From an uncultured Alphaproteobacteria bacterium (GTDB lineage: Bacteria; Pseudomonadota; Alphaproteobacteria; RF32; CAG-239): a stretch of DNA of 64,000 nucleotides. This document shows positions 8,531 to 18,649 of this stretch, one piece after another. The notes below the pieces were generated by a model. It saw nothing but the letters and a program-made list of their open reading frames with translations, searched no databases and had not been told where the DNA came from. The stretch spans positions 62,001 to 126,000 of the forward strand of contig CAKQNT010000002.1 of the NCBI GenBank assembly GCA_934255405.1, written 5' to 3'. Each line of letters opens with the position of its first letter. Position 1 is the stretch's first letter. A program made the position numbers and the translations under genes.

Positions 8531-9544
8531 TTAAGCTCTAATACCGTAAGAAAGCAGCTTATTGCGAACCAGTCCGCGTAATGATACTTCAGGTCTGGCG
8601 CCATAGTGGGTTATAATCTCCGCGGCAGCAATCGAACCAATCAAGGCGCAAGTGCCGAGGCTGCGCTCTTGGGTCATTCCGTAAAGGAATCCGGCGGCGT
8701 ACAAATCACCGGCGCCGGTGGTGTCAACCACATCTTCAACCACTTCGGCTTCAACAAAAGTTTTAGTGCGCCCATTAACAACAACCGATCCTTTTTTGCC
8801 TCTGGTAATAGCGGCAATTTCTACATGCGGTTTTATTAAATCTAAGCTGTTGTAAAAATCAGTTTCGGCAAACAGGGCTTTGATCTCTTCTTCATTGGCA
8901 AACAGAATGTCTACATATTCTTTAATGAAGTTAAAAATAGCCTCGCGGTTGCGGCAGATACAAGTGGTATCAGAAAGAGTAAAGGCAATTTTGCGTCCGT
9001 GTTTGTGCGCCAGCTGGCAAGCCTTAATCAGAGCGCCTTGACAGCATTCGGTGTCCCACAAATAGCCTTCAATATAAGTGATTTTACCGGCCTTAATAAC
9101 CTCTTCATCAATGTCTTCTTCGGTTAAGTGAATGGCGGCGCCAAGGTAGGTAAACATTGAGCGTTCGGCATCAGGAGTAACTAATACGACGCTGCGACCG
9201 GTAACCGGTCCTTCTTCTAGCGGAATCGTGAAGAAATCTACGCCGGCCGCGCCGATATCGCGGGTAAATTCTTGTCCCAGCTCATCATCATGAATTTTGC
9301 CTATAAATGCCGGTGTTCCTCCCAGAGATGCTATGCCGGCCACGGTGTTGGCTGCAGAGCCGCCGGGGACTTCGCGCTCAGGCACAATATCGGCATAAAT
9401 TTTGCCGGCCGTCTGGGCATCCATTAAAGTCATGCATCCTTTAGGTAAATCTCTTTCGGTTAGGAAACCATCGCCGACTTTTGCCAAAACATCTACAATG
9501 GCATTACCAATACCAACAATGTCGTAATACGTTTCTGTTTTCAT
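8531..9544 (-). CDS. PfkB-family nucleoside/sugar kinase (adenosine-kinase-like)
   Basis: A 337-residue PfkB/ribokinase-family enzyme. The N-terminal signature YDIVGIGNAIVDVLA, the PGGSAANTVAGIASLG glycine motif near residues 60-75 and the C-terminal DTTGAGDLYAAGF motif, with the catalytic Asp, are all present. The pattern matches the PfkB kinases usually annotated as adenosine kinase in Alphaproteobacteria, which phosphorylate a ribosyl 5'-OH with ATP; the true substrate could be another nucleoside or sugar. It stands alone with its own terminator. The window also encodes purine nucleoside phosphorylase and cytidine deaminase, so a salvage role is reasonable but inferred. Confidence 0.85.
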   Translation of the reverse strand: MKTETYYDIVGIGNAIVDVLAKVGDGFLTERDLPKGCMTLMDAQTAGKIYADIVPEREVPGGSAANTVAGIASLGGTPAFIGKIHDDELGQEFTRDIGAAGVDFFTIPLEEGPVTGRSVVLVTPDAERSMFTYLGAAIHLTEEDIDEEVIKAGKITYIEGYLWDTECCQGALIKACQLAHKHGRKIAFTLSDTTCICRNREAIFNFIKEYVDILFANEEEIKALFAETDFYNSLDLIKPHVEIAAITRGKKGSVVVNGRTKTFVEAEVVEDVVDTTGAGDLYAAGFLYGMTQERSLGTCALIGSIAAAEIITHYGARPEVSLRGLVRNKLLSYGIRA

Positions 9545-9621
9545 AATTCTTTTTCTTTCTTAAATGGCAATTTATACACCTTGGTGGAATCTAGCGGATA
9601 AATAATCTTTATGCAACCGAA

Positions 9622-9649
9622 AAAAGCCGCAGACGTTGCCGCGGCTTTT
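9622..9649 (-). terminator. Terminator of the ferredoxin gene
   Basis: AAAAGCCGC pairs with GCGGCTTTT around a 10-base loop, 22 bases after the ferredoxin stop on the minus strand. The minus-strand message ends in a T run. Confidence 0.85.
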
Positions 9650-9671
9650 AGATTTTTCGGATAATGAAGTA

Positions 9672-9911
9672 TTATTCGTTAGCGTTCGGCCAAACTTTGG
9701 CGTTTTCGGCGTTGAATGTAATCCATTTTTCATCAGCTTCGCTGTCTGGGCAGATAGCTTCTTGCGGGCACTCGGAAATGCAAACGCCGCAATCAATGCA
9801 AGTATCAGGATCAACTACCAACTGGGTGTCGCCTTCATGAAAAGCGTCAACCGGACATACATCAGCGCAAGATTTGCACTTTACGCAAGAATCATTAACA
9901 ACAGAAACCAT
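9672..9911 (-). CDS. 2[4Fe-4S] ferredoxin
   Basis: A 79-residue ferredoxin with two complete cluster motifs: [12 protein letters not shown] (residues 9-20) and [12 protein letters not shown]. Both follow CxxCxxCxxxCP, so two [4Fe-4S] clusters are expected, unlike the 7Fe FdxA form whose first motif has a longer spacing. Length and the acidic C-terminal extension resemble the FdxA-like ferredoxins of Alphaproteobacteria. It is a single gene, divergent from htpG. It is a plausible electron carrier for a fermentative metabolism including [FeFe]-hydrogenase, because hydF is present at 30038-31255, but no direct link is visible. Confidence 0.9.
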   Translation of the reverse strand: MVSVVNDSCVKCKSCADVCPVDAFHEGDTQLVVDPDTCIDCGVCISECPQEAICPDSEADEKWITFNAENAKVWPNANE

Positions 9912-9987
9912 AAGTTTAACTCCAAGTTAGTTATATTAAAAAGTCATTTCAGACTTTAGCTAAATTTTCAAATAAATCAAGCACAAT

Positions 9988-10016
9988 CTTGCAAATCTTA
10001 AAAATAGTCCCTACAT
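9988..10016 (+). promoter_or_regulatory. RpoH-type heat-shock promoter of htpG
   Basis: CTTG (9988-9991), an 18-base spacer and CCTACAT (10010-10016) fit the alphaproteobacterial sigma-32 pattern (CTTG, 17-18 bases, CYTATNT). The same CTTG-N18-CCTA layout appears before groES. The element ends 32 bases before the htpG start. Confidence 0.6.
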
Positions 10017-10048
10017 AGATTTCAGATTTGATAAAGGAGATATTTAAG

Positions 10049-11887
10049 ATGCCTGATAAACTTTCGTTTCAAGCCGATGTGAGCAAAATGCTCAATATTG
10101 TGGTAAATTCACTGTATTCGGAAAAACAAATTTTTTTGCGTGAATTGATATCCAATGCCTCAGATGCTTGTGATAAACTCAAATATATGGCGCTGACAAC
10201 CCCCGGTATTGCCAAAGATTCCGGACAATTGAAAATTAAGATTACCCCCGATGCCGCGGCAAATACATTGATGATATCCGATAATGGAATCGGTATGAAC
10301 AAAGAAGATTTGATTAATCATTTGGGCACAATCGCTAAATCCGGAACGGCGGAATTTGTTAAAAATGCTTCTGACAATGGCTCCGCCGTAGAACTTATCG
10401 GGCAGTTCGGGGTTGGCTTTTATGCGGCTTTTATGGTGGCTGACAAAGTTGAAATCATTACCCGTAAGGCCGGAGAAGAACAAGCATGGAAGTGGACTTC
10501 AAACGGAATTGACGGTTTTGAAATTACAGAGGCGAAACGTGAGAGTAATGGTACAGATATAAAACTGTTTTTGAAATCTGATGCCAAAGATTATGTTGAC
10601 ACAATTTATCTGCGCCAGATAATTCGTACTTATTCGGACCATATCGGGTATCCGATTGTTTTGGATTTGGGCAAGGCCGGCGAAGAAACCGTTAATACCG
10701 GCTCGGCTCTGTGGGCACGTTCAAAAGCGGAAATTACCGCTGACCAGTATAAAGAATTTTATCATCATATTTCACATAATTTTGATGACCCTTGGCTGAC
10801 ACTCCATTTTAAGGCAGAGGGTAATATTGAGTACACAGGGTTGTTGTTTGTGCCATCGCAGGCGCCGTATGATTTGTTCCAGCCTGATCGTAAAAATAGC
10901 CTGAAGCTCTATGTTAATAAGGTGTTTATTTCTGATAAAATTGAGGAGTTGATGCCTAATTATTTGCGCTTTGTCAGAGGGGTGATAGATTCTGCAGATT
11001 TGCAGTTGAACATTTCGCGAGAGATGCTGCAACATTCTCCGCTGATTGAAAAAATTAAACACGGCGTAGTTGCGCGAATCCTTAAGGAACTGAAAAAACG
11101 CGCCAAAGATTATGATGATTATATGACTTTCTGGAAAAACTTCGGTATTGTTTTGAAAGAGGGGATTTATGAAGACTTTAGTAATCGTGAAGAAATTGCC
11201 GGATTGGCTTATTTTGCCTCGACCAAGAGCGAGGACAAATTAACGACTCTGGACGAATATATTGCCCGCGCCGCTGAAGGGCAAAAGGTAATCTATTTTA
11301 TTACCGGCGATGATGAAAATGTTTTGGCTAATAATCCGCAACTTGAGGCTTTTAAGGAAAAAGGAATCGAGGTTTTATTACTGACGGATCCGATAGATGA
11401 GTTTTGGCCACAGGTTTTGCCGAATTATAAAGGTTTTGCTATTAAGCACGTTAGTCAGGCAGATGCCGATATGGGGTGGAAACGCGATGAGAACAAAGCA
11501 GATGAAGGTAGTTTGAAAAAATTGACCGATTTGATGGCAGAAATGTTTAAGAGCGAGGTTGCCAGGGTGGTTACTACTGAGCGACTTACAAAATCTCCGG
11601 CCAGCTTGACGGTGGAAGATGGGCAAATGAGTTTGCATCTGGAGCGCTTGATGCGCAATCACCAACAGCAAACGGCTTTTGCAAGTTCTCGCATATTGGA
11701 ATTGAATCCATATCATCCGCTGATTATAAAACTGGCGGATATGACGGCTGATGAGGGTAAGAGGTCTGAGGTTGAAGACGTGTCTCGTTTGGTGCTTGAT
11801 CAGGCTAAAATAGCCGAAGGCGAGACTGTCAGCGATGCTTCAAGATTTAATGATTTGATGAGCCGTTATATTCTAAAAGCAATATAG
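10049..11887 (+). CDS. htpG: Chaperone protein HtpG (Hsp90)
   Basis: A 612-residue Hsp90. The GHKL ATPase domain shows YSEKQIFLRELISNASDA, DNGIGM and GQFGVGFYAAFMVAD; the middle domain and the C-terminal dimerisation region (ending around NPYHPLI and the final helices) follow at normal length. It refolds or holds client proteins under stress. The ATG at 10049 is chosen because AAGGAG lies 9 bases upstream; a TTG at 10028 in the same frame lacks support. It is a single gene with a heat-shock-type promoter upstream and a strong terminator downstream. Confidence 0.97.
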   Translation: MPDKLSFQADVSKMLNIVVNSLYSEKQIFLRELISNASDACDKLKYMALTTPGIAKDSGQLKIKITPDAAANTLMISDNGIGMNKEDLINHLGTIAKSGTAEFVKNASDNGSAVELIGQFGVGFYAAFMVADKVEIITRKAGEEQAWKWTSNGIDGFEITEAKRESNGTDIKLFLKSDAKDYVDTIYLRQIIRTYSDHIGYPIVLDLGKAGEETVNTGSALWARSKAEITADQYKEFYHHISHNFDDPWLTLHFKAEGNIEYTGLLFVPSQAPYDLFQPDRKNSLKLYVNKVFISDKIEELMPNYLRFVRGVIDSADLQLNISREMLQHSPLIEKIKHGVVARILKELKKRAKDYDDYMTFWKNFGIVLKEGIYEDFSNREEIAGLAYFASTKSEDKLTTLDEYIARAAEGQKVIYFITGDDENVLANNPQLEAFKEKGIEVLLLTDPIDEFWPQVLPNYKGFAIKHVSQADADMGWKRDENKADEGSLKKLTDLMAEMFKSEVARVVTTERLTKSPASLTVEDGQMSLHLERLMRNHQQQTAFASSRILELNPYHPLIIKLADMTADEGKRSEVEDVSRLVLDQAKIAEGETVSDASRFNDLMSRYILKAI

Positions 11888-11905
11888 TTGTTGAAGTATT
11901 AAATC

Positions 11906-11951
11906 CCGCCCGTGTTGAAGCGCTTTAATTGAGCTTCATCGGGCGGTTTTT
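11906..11951 (+). terminator. Terminator of htpG
   Basis: CCGCCCG pairs with CGGGCGG, with an inner GAAGC/GCTTC pairing, followed by a run of T. It lies 19 bases after the htpG stop. Confidence 0.85.
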
Positions 11952-12278
11952 GTTGTTTTAATTTCTGGAGTTTTATTCTGCATACTTCAATCTTTACGCT
12001 GTAATTCTTGCTTGCAATCACTGATTGTGAATATTTTTTGTATGCGCGTATTATCGTTTATCGATAGGCGATAATATATAATCGTGGTAGTGGTAGTGTT
12101 TGGAAAGATGGAAAGCAGAAATGTAGGAATGTATGAGTGTAGGAAAGTGGTGGTGATGAGTGGGGACGTAGATGTTTGCGGTTTTGGGAAAAATACCGGT
12201 GCCTAAACCATAACTTATGGATAATTAATTAAATTTTATCTATTTTTAGGTATTGTGTATCTGTTTAGGGGGAGAATC
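11952..12278. other. Intergenic stretch with a C-poor, G-rich block
   Basis: About 330 bases between htpG and the prepilin peptidase. An ATTATCG/CGATAAT inverted repeat lies at 12050-12075. Next comes a block of roughly 100 bases (12080-12185) almost free of C on the plus strand, with recurring GTAGGAA, GTGGT and GATGAGTGG words. A 32-codon reading frame (12108-12206) crosses this block, but its only ribosome-binding-like sequence abuts the ATG and the product has no recognisable feature, so I do not call it a gene. Nothing else is seen. Confidence 0.4.
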
Positions 12279-12947
12279 ATGATGCTTTATTATGTTTTAG
12301 GCGGATTTGTTTTTGGAATGTTGATTCCGTATATGTCCAGAAGGTTTGCCAAATTTATGCCGGCAACTCCGGCTTATGCGCTGTGGCAATTGATAAGACC
12401 TGCCAAATCTGTTGAAGGTGATCGAAATAAAAAGTTAAGAAAAGCGTATTATTGGCGTTCGCTGATGAGCGGGGCGCTGGCGGCGGGATTGACGGCTTTG
12501 TCAATTTGGCATTGGGGCGAAGATAATTTCGGTTGGTGCGCATTTTATTTGTGGATGCTTTTGCTGTTGGCAGAAATTGATTGGCGGATGTTTTTGTTGC
12601 CGGATATCTTAACAATTCCGCTGTTGATTGGCGGTTTTGCGTTTGCCTCGCTTGGCAATGGCTGGGTTATTGGGGCTGAAAGCGCGCTGGGAGCAATGGT
12701 TGGATATGTTTTGCCCGTGATTGCCAGTATTTTGATGTTGCGTAAAAGCAAAGATGCTTTTGGTGGCGGCGATATCAAATTTTTGGCGGCAATCGGCGCG
12801 TGGGTCGGGGTTTTGCCACTAATTTATGTGATTGCTATTTCCTCAATCATGATGTTTGTCTATATGCTTATCCGCCGGCAGAAGGCGGCGGCATTTGGGC
12901 CGGCACTGTCGATAGCGGCAATAATTGTTGCATTACTGTTTTTTTAG
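12279..12947 (+). CDS. Type IV prepilin peptidase-like protein (A24 family)
   Basis: A 222-residue polytopic membrane protein with the A24 aspartic peptidase pattern: a first Asp in EIDWRMFLLPDILTIPL and a second in GGGDIKFLAAIG. These enzymes cleave leader peptides of type IV pilins and related pseudopilins in the inner membrane. The N-terminal methylase part is shortened and has no zinc-type cysteines. The ATG at 12279 is preceded by AGGGGGAG at 4-5 bases; a GTG further upstream in the same frame is less likely. No pilin or Tad assembly genes are adjacent, so its substrate lies elsewhere. It is followed by the ion-channel gene after 37 bases. Confidence 0.8.
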   Translation: MMLYYVLGGFVFGMLIPYMSRRFAKFMPATPAYALWQLIRPAKSVEGDRNKKLRKAYYWRSLMSGALAAGLTALSIWHWGEDNFGWCAFYLWMLLLLAEIDWRMFLLPDILTIPLLIGGFAFASLGNGWVIGAESALGAMVGYVLPVIASILMLRKSKDAFGGGDIKFLAAIGAWVGVLPLIYVIAISSIMMFVYMLIRRQKAAAFGPALSIAAIIVALLFF

Positions 12948-12984
12948 GCTAAAATAACCTTGTTTTAAGAGAAGGAACAACGCC

Positions 12985-13734
12985 ATGAATTTTAATATTT
13001 TTGCCAGAGAAACCCAAGAGGTAAAAAACAAAATTGTAAAAAAACTTTATTACAAAGATGATCGGCGCCGTTTGGCTAAACTGGTGAGCGGGTTCAGTTT
13101 TGATATGTTTATTATGAGCGTCATTTTGCTCGATGCCGTTGTTCTGGGGATGATGACGTCTGAAAAACTGAACTTTTACTTTAATAACGGTCTGTTTCTG
13201 CTGGATAGGCTGTTTATGGGCATATTCATTGTAGAGATGTTTCTTAAAATTTATGCATTAAAGAAAAAGTTTTTTGAATCCGGATGGAATATATTTGATT
13301 TGGTGATTGTGGCTTGTTCTTCAATTCCCAGTGCCAGCGCATTTATAATCCTGCGGACATTCCGTTTGTTTCGCCTGTTTAAGTATGTGCATCATTTTTC
13401 CAAAATGCACAATCTGGTGGAGGTATTTATTGAGCTGTTGCCGACATTTGTTTCGTTTATTGCAGTTTCGGCAATCTTTTCATACGTTTTTGCAATTATA
13501 GCCGTAAGCCTGTTTGGTGATGTGTTTGCCGCATTTTCTACCTTGGGTGCTTCTATGTTTACTTTGTTGCAGGTGTTTACTCTTGATGGCTGGGCTTCGA
13601 CAATTGCTCGTCCGGTTATGATGGTGTTTCCGCACGCGTGGTTGTACTTCTTGAGTTTGGTGGTATTGGGCTTTTTGATTGTGGTTAGTTTTGTTGTCAG
13701 TGCAATCAGACAAGTGATGGAAATAAAAAAATAG
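12985..13734 (+). CDS. Voltage-gated cation channel, bacterial NavBac/CavBac type
   Basis: A 249-residue single-domain six-helix channel. S1-S4 occupy about residues 36-140. S4 reads LRTFRLFRLFK with Arg124, Arg127, Arg130 and Lys133 at every third position, a proper voltage sensor. S5 and S6 flank a pore loop with the selectivity filter TLDGWAS (residues 199-205), where the classic sodium channels carry TLESWAS. Asp at position 3 and Gly at position 4 depart from that norm. The C-terminus after S6 is very short and lacks the long coiled coil of NaChBac. It probably forms a homotetramer in the inner membrane; ion preference is uncertain. Confidence 0.85.
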   Translation: MNFNIFARETQEVKNKIVKKLYYKDDRRRLAKLVSGFSFDMFIMSVILLDAVVLGMMTSEKLNFYFNNGLFLLDRLFMGIFIVEMFLKIYALKKKFFESGWNIFDLVIVACSSIPSASAFIILRTFRLFRLFKYVHHFSKMHNLVEVFIELLPTFVSFIAVSAIFSYVFAIIAVSLFGDVFAAFSTLGASMFTLLQVFTLDGWASTIARPVMMVFPHAWLYFLSLVVLGFLIVVSFVVSAIRQVMEIKK

Positions 13735-13752
13735 CTCTAAATCAAGGCGTTT

Positions 13753-13786
13753 GAAAAGTGTCGGAGTTTTTCCGGCACTTTTTTTA
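13753..13786 (+). terminator. Terminator of the channel gene
   Basis: AAAGTGTCGG pairs with CCGGCACTTT (one mismatch or bulge) followed by seven T, 19 bases after the stop. Confidence 0.8.
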
Positions 13787-13804
13787 TAAAAATATGCGGG
13801 CGCG

Positions 13805-13833
13805 CTTGACATCGGCTGAGCCAGTACCTAAGT
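13805..13833 (+). promoter_or_regulatory. RpoH-type heat-shock promoter of groES-groEL
   Basis: CTTG (13805-13808), 18 bases, then CCTAAGT (13827-13833), the same architecture as the htpG promoter. The CTTGACA stretch could also serve as a sigma-70 -35 box. No CIRCE inverted repeat is visible between here and groES, so HrcA control is not supported. Confidence 0.6.
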
Positions 13834-13876
13834 AAGTGTTTAGAAAAATAGTCTACAATATATTGGAGTATAAAAA

Positions 13877-15828
<1,952 letters not shown>

Positions 15829-15850
15829 GTGAGCTCGTCTAGCTGGATGG

Positions 15851-15976
15851 GCAAGCTCGTCTAGCGGCACATCTAGAGGCATTTAGTTCGGTCTCGGAAA
15901 ATTCATGTACTACTAATGTACACTAAAATTTTCCTCGCCTTCTAAATGCCTCTATCTGTACCACTATCCGAGCTTG
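15851..15976. repeat. Long intergenic hairpin element, copy 1 (after groEL)
   Basis: The outer arms are GCAAGCTCG (15851) and CGAGCTTGC (ending about 15976). Inside them lie the conserved blocks TAGCGGCACA and TGTACCACTA, separated from neighbouring stems by TC on both sides (GA on the minus strand). In this copy the inner part continues as AGAGGCATTTAG/CTAAATGCCTCT (12 bp), GGAAAATT/AATTTTCC (8 bp) and TGTAC/GTACA around a 7-base loop. A partial extra copy of the left arm (GAGCTCGTCTAGC) precedes it at 15831. It is part of a family described in the findings. Confidence 0.75.
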
Positions 15977-16000
15977 CTGGAAAGCGTGTTAAAACAATAC

Positions 16001-16032
16001 AAAAAAGAGATTCATTTCGAATCTCTTTTTTT
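16001..16032 (+). terminator. Terminator downstream of groEL
   Basis: AAAAAAGAGATTC pairs with GAATCTCTTTTTT around a 5-base loop, with a T8 run. It lies beyond the hairpin element, so the element would be included in a groESL read-through transcript. Confidence 0.85.
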
Positions 16033-16088
16033 TGTTGGAAAATCGGCAAAGAGGTTTATATTTAAACAAAGGCTTGGGGAGAAAATTT

Positions 16089-16547
16089 ATGTTAGATGCC
16101 GAGAAATTGCAAAAGATGCGAGAAGATGGAGAGCTGACCGAAGCTGAGATGGTGGCACAAAAGAAAAGTCTGGCGGCGAAAATTTTGCGCAAAGAAGAGC
16201 GAATACCAGCCAAAAGCGGCATTGTTTATATTGCATTGGCTTTTTTCTTAGGAACATTGGGTTTGCACAATTTTTATGCCGGATATTGGGGGAGAGGTTT
16301 GGCACAACTTTGCCTGAGTTTGATAGCTCCGTGGTTTTTGTATGTTCCGTTGCTGTTTGTGGCGGTGTGGGTGCTGTTAGAGTTGTTGTTTGTCGGTAAA
16401 ACGGCAAAAGGTGTGCCGTTTTCCGGTAACAGAGCGGTTATTGCAGCATTGCGTATTGCAGCAGTTGTGACTCTGGCAATGGCTTTTTCGTGGACTTCGT
16501 TGGTAATAGAAGAGCCTGATTTTGAAGAAATTGTGATTAATGTGTAA
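16089..16547 (+). CDS. TM2 domain membrane protein
   Basis: A 152-residue protein with a soluble, charged N-terminus (LDAEKLQKMREDGELTEAEM, a short domain often found before TM2 domains). A TM2 pair of helices follows, with the typical GxxGLHNFYAGYWGRGLAQL turn (about residues 60-85), and then two more hydrophobic segments. The TM2 family is widespread and of unknown function. The ATG at 16089 is chosen because GGGGAGA lies 6-7 bases upstream; an in-frame TTG at 16032 lacks such support and overlaps the terminator. It is a single gene before the tRNA. Confidence 0.75.
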   Translation: MLDAEKLQKMREDGELTEAEMVAQKKSLAAKILRKEERIPAKSGIVYIALAFFLGTLGLHNFYAGYWGRGLAQLCLSLIAPWFLYVPLLFVAVWVLLELLFVGKTAKGVPFSGNRAVIAALRIAAVVTLAMAFSWTSLVIEEPDFEEIVINV

Positions 16548-16574
16548 AAAAATGAAAAAAAATAAAATTAGTTC

Positions 16575-16602
16575 TTGCATTTTTTTAAAGATATGCTATT
16601 AA
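16575..16602 (+). promoter_or_regulatory. Putative promoter of the tRNA-Gly gene
   Basis: TTGCAT (16575-16580), a 16-base A/T-rich spacer and TATTAA (16597-16602) lie 18 bases before the mature tRNA start. A sigma-70-like match of moderate quality. Confidence 0.4.
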
Positions 16603-16620
16603 GTATCTCGTTCTACCGAT

Positions 16621-16695
16621 GCGGGCGTAGCTCAGGGGTAGAGCGCAACCTTGCCAAGGTTGATGTCGAGGGTCCGAATCCCTTCGCCCGCTCCA
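16621..16695 (+). tRNA. tRNA-Gly (anticodon GCC), CCA encoded
   Basis: The 75-base cloverleaf is complete: acceptor GCGGGCG/CGCCCGC, D arm GCTC/GAGC, anticodon stem CAACC/GGTTG with loop TTGCCAA (anticodon GCC), and T arm with loop TCCGAAT. Discriminator T is followed by encoded CCA. The gene is the attachment site of the island that follows: its last 18 bases recur at 24772-24789, and a degenerate version of its 3' end occurs at 25611-25640. Confidence 0.97.
16678..16695 (+). repeat. Left attachment-site repeat (tRNA-Gly 3' end)
   Basis: The 18 bases ATCCCTTCGCCCGCTCCA at the tRNA 3' end are repeated exactly at 24772-24789. This is the classic signature of integration at a tRNA gene by a tyrosine recombinase. 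The two copies bracket an 8.1-kb AT-rich element. Confidence 0.85.
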
Positions 16696-16700
16696 ATTTG

Positions 16701-16728
16701 AAAGCCTTGATTTTCAAGGCTTTTTTGC
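16701..16728 (+). terminator. Terminator of tRNA-Gly
   Basis: AAAGCCTTGA pairs with TCAAGGCTTT with a very small loop, followed by T6. It differs from the terminator after the 24772 copy, so it was presumably brought in by the integrated element. Confidence 0.8.
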
Positions 16729-16829
16729 TTTTAAAGACTGAAAAGTTTAGTCCGCTCCCAAAATTCAAAAGCATTATAAATCAAGCATTTACACTTAAAC
16801 CTTCGTCAAAATAACGTATGGAGGCCGTG

Positions 16830-17508
16830 ATGCTTAAAAAGTGTGATGCAAACTGTGATGCAAAAGTACCCCATTTGTGGTTGCGAAATAATATTTTTTA
16901 CATTAGAGTTGAACTTGAACGTGTTAATGGCAAGCGAAGATACAAGCGCATATCGTTACACACAGATAATTTTTTCGAAGCAAGAGAGAAATTACGTACT
17001 ATGACAACTGATAAGAATTGGTCTTTTGATGAATTTCGTCGCCTTTTCAATAACTTAATCTTTGAACAAGCTTCCGAACAAGGTGTGGGTACTGGTAATG
17101 TCGGTATGTTGTCACGGTTTCAAATGCAAAAAAGGTTATCCAAACGAAATAAGCGTGAAGATATTGAAAAATTAAATCTGTTGGGAAACATAGCTATGCA
17201 ATCCAATCAGATGAATTTAAGCCAAGAAGACCGGCTGTTGATAAAGCAATTTGTTGAGATGCGACCAATGTTTGAGGCATTTTTAGCTAATCAACCGACA
17301 TCTTCAAAGCCTACATCAGCTCCATCGCGTAAAATATCTGATGTTTTGGATATGATGCTATTGAAGGCCAACAACTGCGACGATGAAAAACTATGATAAA
17401 ACCGGTCAGAATTCAAGCTATGCTAAGACATCTCATTACTCAGTTTGGAATGCTCTTTGTAGATTTAAGGAATTTTTAGCTGAATTAGATGTCGAGAGTG
17501 CTAATTAA
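16830..17508 (+). pseudogene. Truncated, frameshifted tyrosine-recombinase (integrase) remnant
   Basis: The first reading frame (16830-17396, about 188 residues) begins with the DUF6538-type integrase N-terminus (VPHLWLRNNIFYIRVEL, then a KRRYKRISLHTDNFFEAREKL strand). At 17383 the product continues in the +1 frame for 41 residues (to 17508) with a helix-rich stretch typical of the core-binding domain, then ends. The catalytic C-terminal domain with the R-H-R-Y residues is absent. The start at 16830 has GGAGG 5 bases upstream. It lies right after the tRNA-Gly attachment site, as expected for the element's integrase, and is very probably inactive. Confidence 0.8.
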
Positions 17509-17541
17509 GAATATTCATAAATACAGAAGCTTATTTTTTAA

Positions 17542-17608
17542 CCCCATAACAACGATTTGAAGTCCGGTATATATTTTATTACAAAATTCAAAATCGCTTG
17601 TTATGGGG
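17542..17608. repeat. Large hairpin in the island
   Basis: CCCCATAACAA plus CGATTT (17542-17558) pair with AAATCG and TTGTTATGGGG (17591-17608), with one bulged C and a 32-base loop. It lies between the integrase remnant and the next gene. The other bases of 17509-17765 are AT-rich and show nothing further. Confidence 0.6.
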
Positions 17609-17765
17609 GTGTTTATGGACTAATTAAACAAATGTTTTATATATTTCTATCAATACAGTTTTCTTAAATTTTTTAATTGGGCAATTAGTGCACATAATCT
17701 TGCGATTTTTACAATTAAATCCTAAGTATAAAATATAATAAATCTGTCTTTATATTGAGGTTAAG

Positions 17766-18551
17766 ATGCATTATACCACTTACGAAAGTTATGATAGACC
17801 TTATATTCGCCCTTGTCCTATGAAGGATAAGAAACTTTATTTCAGAGATATTTTAATCTTGGAAAAGATTATGTTTGAGCAAGATAAAACATATCCTTAT
17901 AATGAATTTTTACATGAATAGGCTCAATTACTTATAAATTCAATGCATTTGTTTGAAGCGGGATATTTTGATTGTGCATATTATTCCTTGCGACAAGCCA
18001 TTGAAATGGCAGTGTTAATTTTATACTTTGTAGATTTACCAGACATAAATGCAAAAGAAAAATGGCAACAATGGGTACAACAACAATCATTTCCAACTAG
18101 TGGCCAGATGTTAAATGAATTAAAACAAAAAGGTGAAAAATATAAAGAAATGTGTGCTGCATTTCCGGAGTTTCTATCAGAGTTGAAAAAATTACAAGGA
18201 ATTTTGAATAAATTGGTCCACAAGCAAGGATTTTTCTATCTATATACAGTTCATGGAAATTCAATGATTATTCCGGACAAAGAACAAAACCATTTTATTT
18301 TAGACTTTCCTGAATATTTGGAAAAAACAATTCGTATTATTGCTATGATTAGAGTTTTTATAGATCCATATCCATTGTTATTGGCAGATTATAATATTGC
18401 AAAAAAGTCTTTTTGTTTAACCACACCATATCCAGAGGAGTTTATAAATAAATATCTTGGTGCTGCTTTTGTTGAAAGATATAAGCAAACTAGCCTTTAT
18501 CAAAAATATTATAATGAGTGTATAAATAAACAAGTTGTAAGAGTCTCTTAA
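17766..18551 (+). pseudogene. Unknown protein interrupted by an in-frame amber codon
   Basis: An ATG at 17766 with GAGG 6 bases upstream opens a frame of 51 codons that ends at TAG (17919-17921). The same frame then continues without interruption for 209 codons to 18551. The downstream part has the look of a real protein: helical, acidic and aromatic-rich (SLRQAIEMAVLILYFV, FPEFLSELKKLQ). The simplest reading is one 260-residue gene with a nonsense mutation; sequencing error or amber read-through are alternatives. I do not recognise the family. It lies 98 bases before an anticodon-nuclease-like ATPase gene that is also broken, so the two may be a degenerate pair. Confidence 0.6.
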
Positions 18552-18649
18552 CTAAATTTGGAATATATGGACTAAATTTATTATAACTTGACTTCTTATT
18601 AAATATATTAGTATATACTTTATATGTTGAGATTTAGAAGAGTCATGAT

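Noticed and set aside
8410..8604. 64-aa minus-strand reading frame
   Set aside because: It overlaps the end of the PfkB kinase gene and spans its terminator.
12108..12206. 32-codon reading frame in the C-poor block
   Set aside because: The only ribosome-binding-like sequence touches the ATG, and the product has no recognisable feature; kept only as a note.
13834..13876. CIRCE (HrcA) operator before groES
   Set aside because: No TTAGCACTC/GAGTGCTAA inverted repeat is present.
17919..17921. Amber codon read as pyrrolysine or another reassigned codon
   Set aside because: No tRNA for TAG or pyrrolysine synthetase gene is visible, and other genes in the window (for example groEL and ruvX) use TAG as a normal stop. 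Nonsense mutation or sequence error is simpler.
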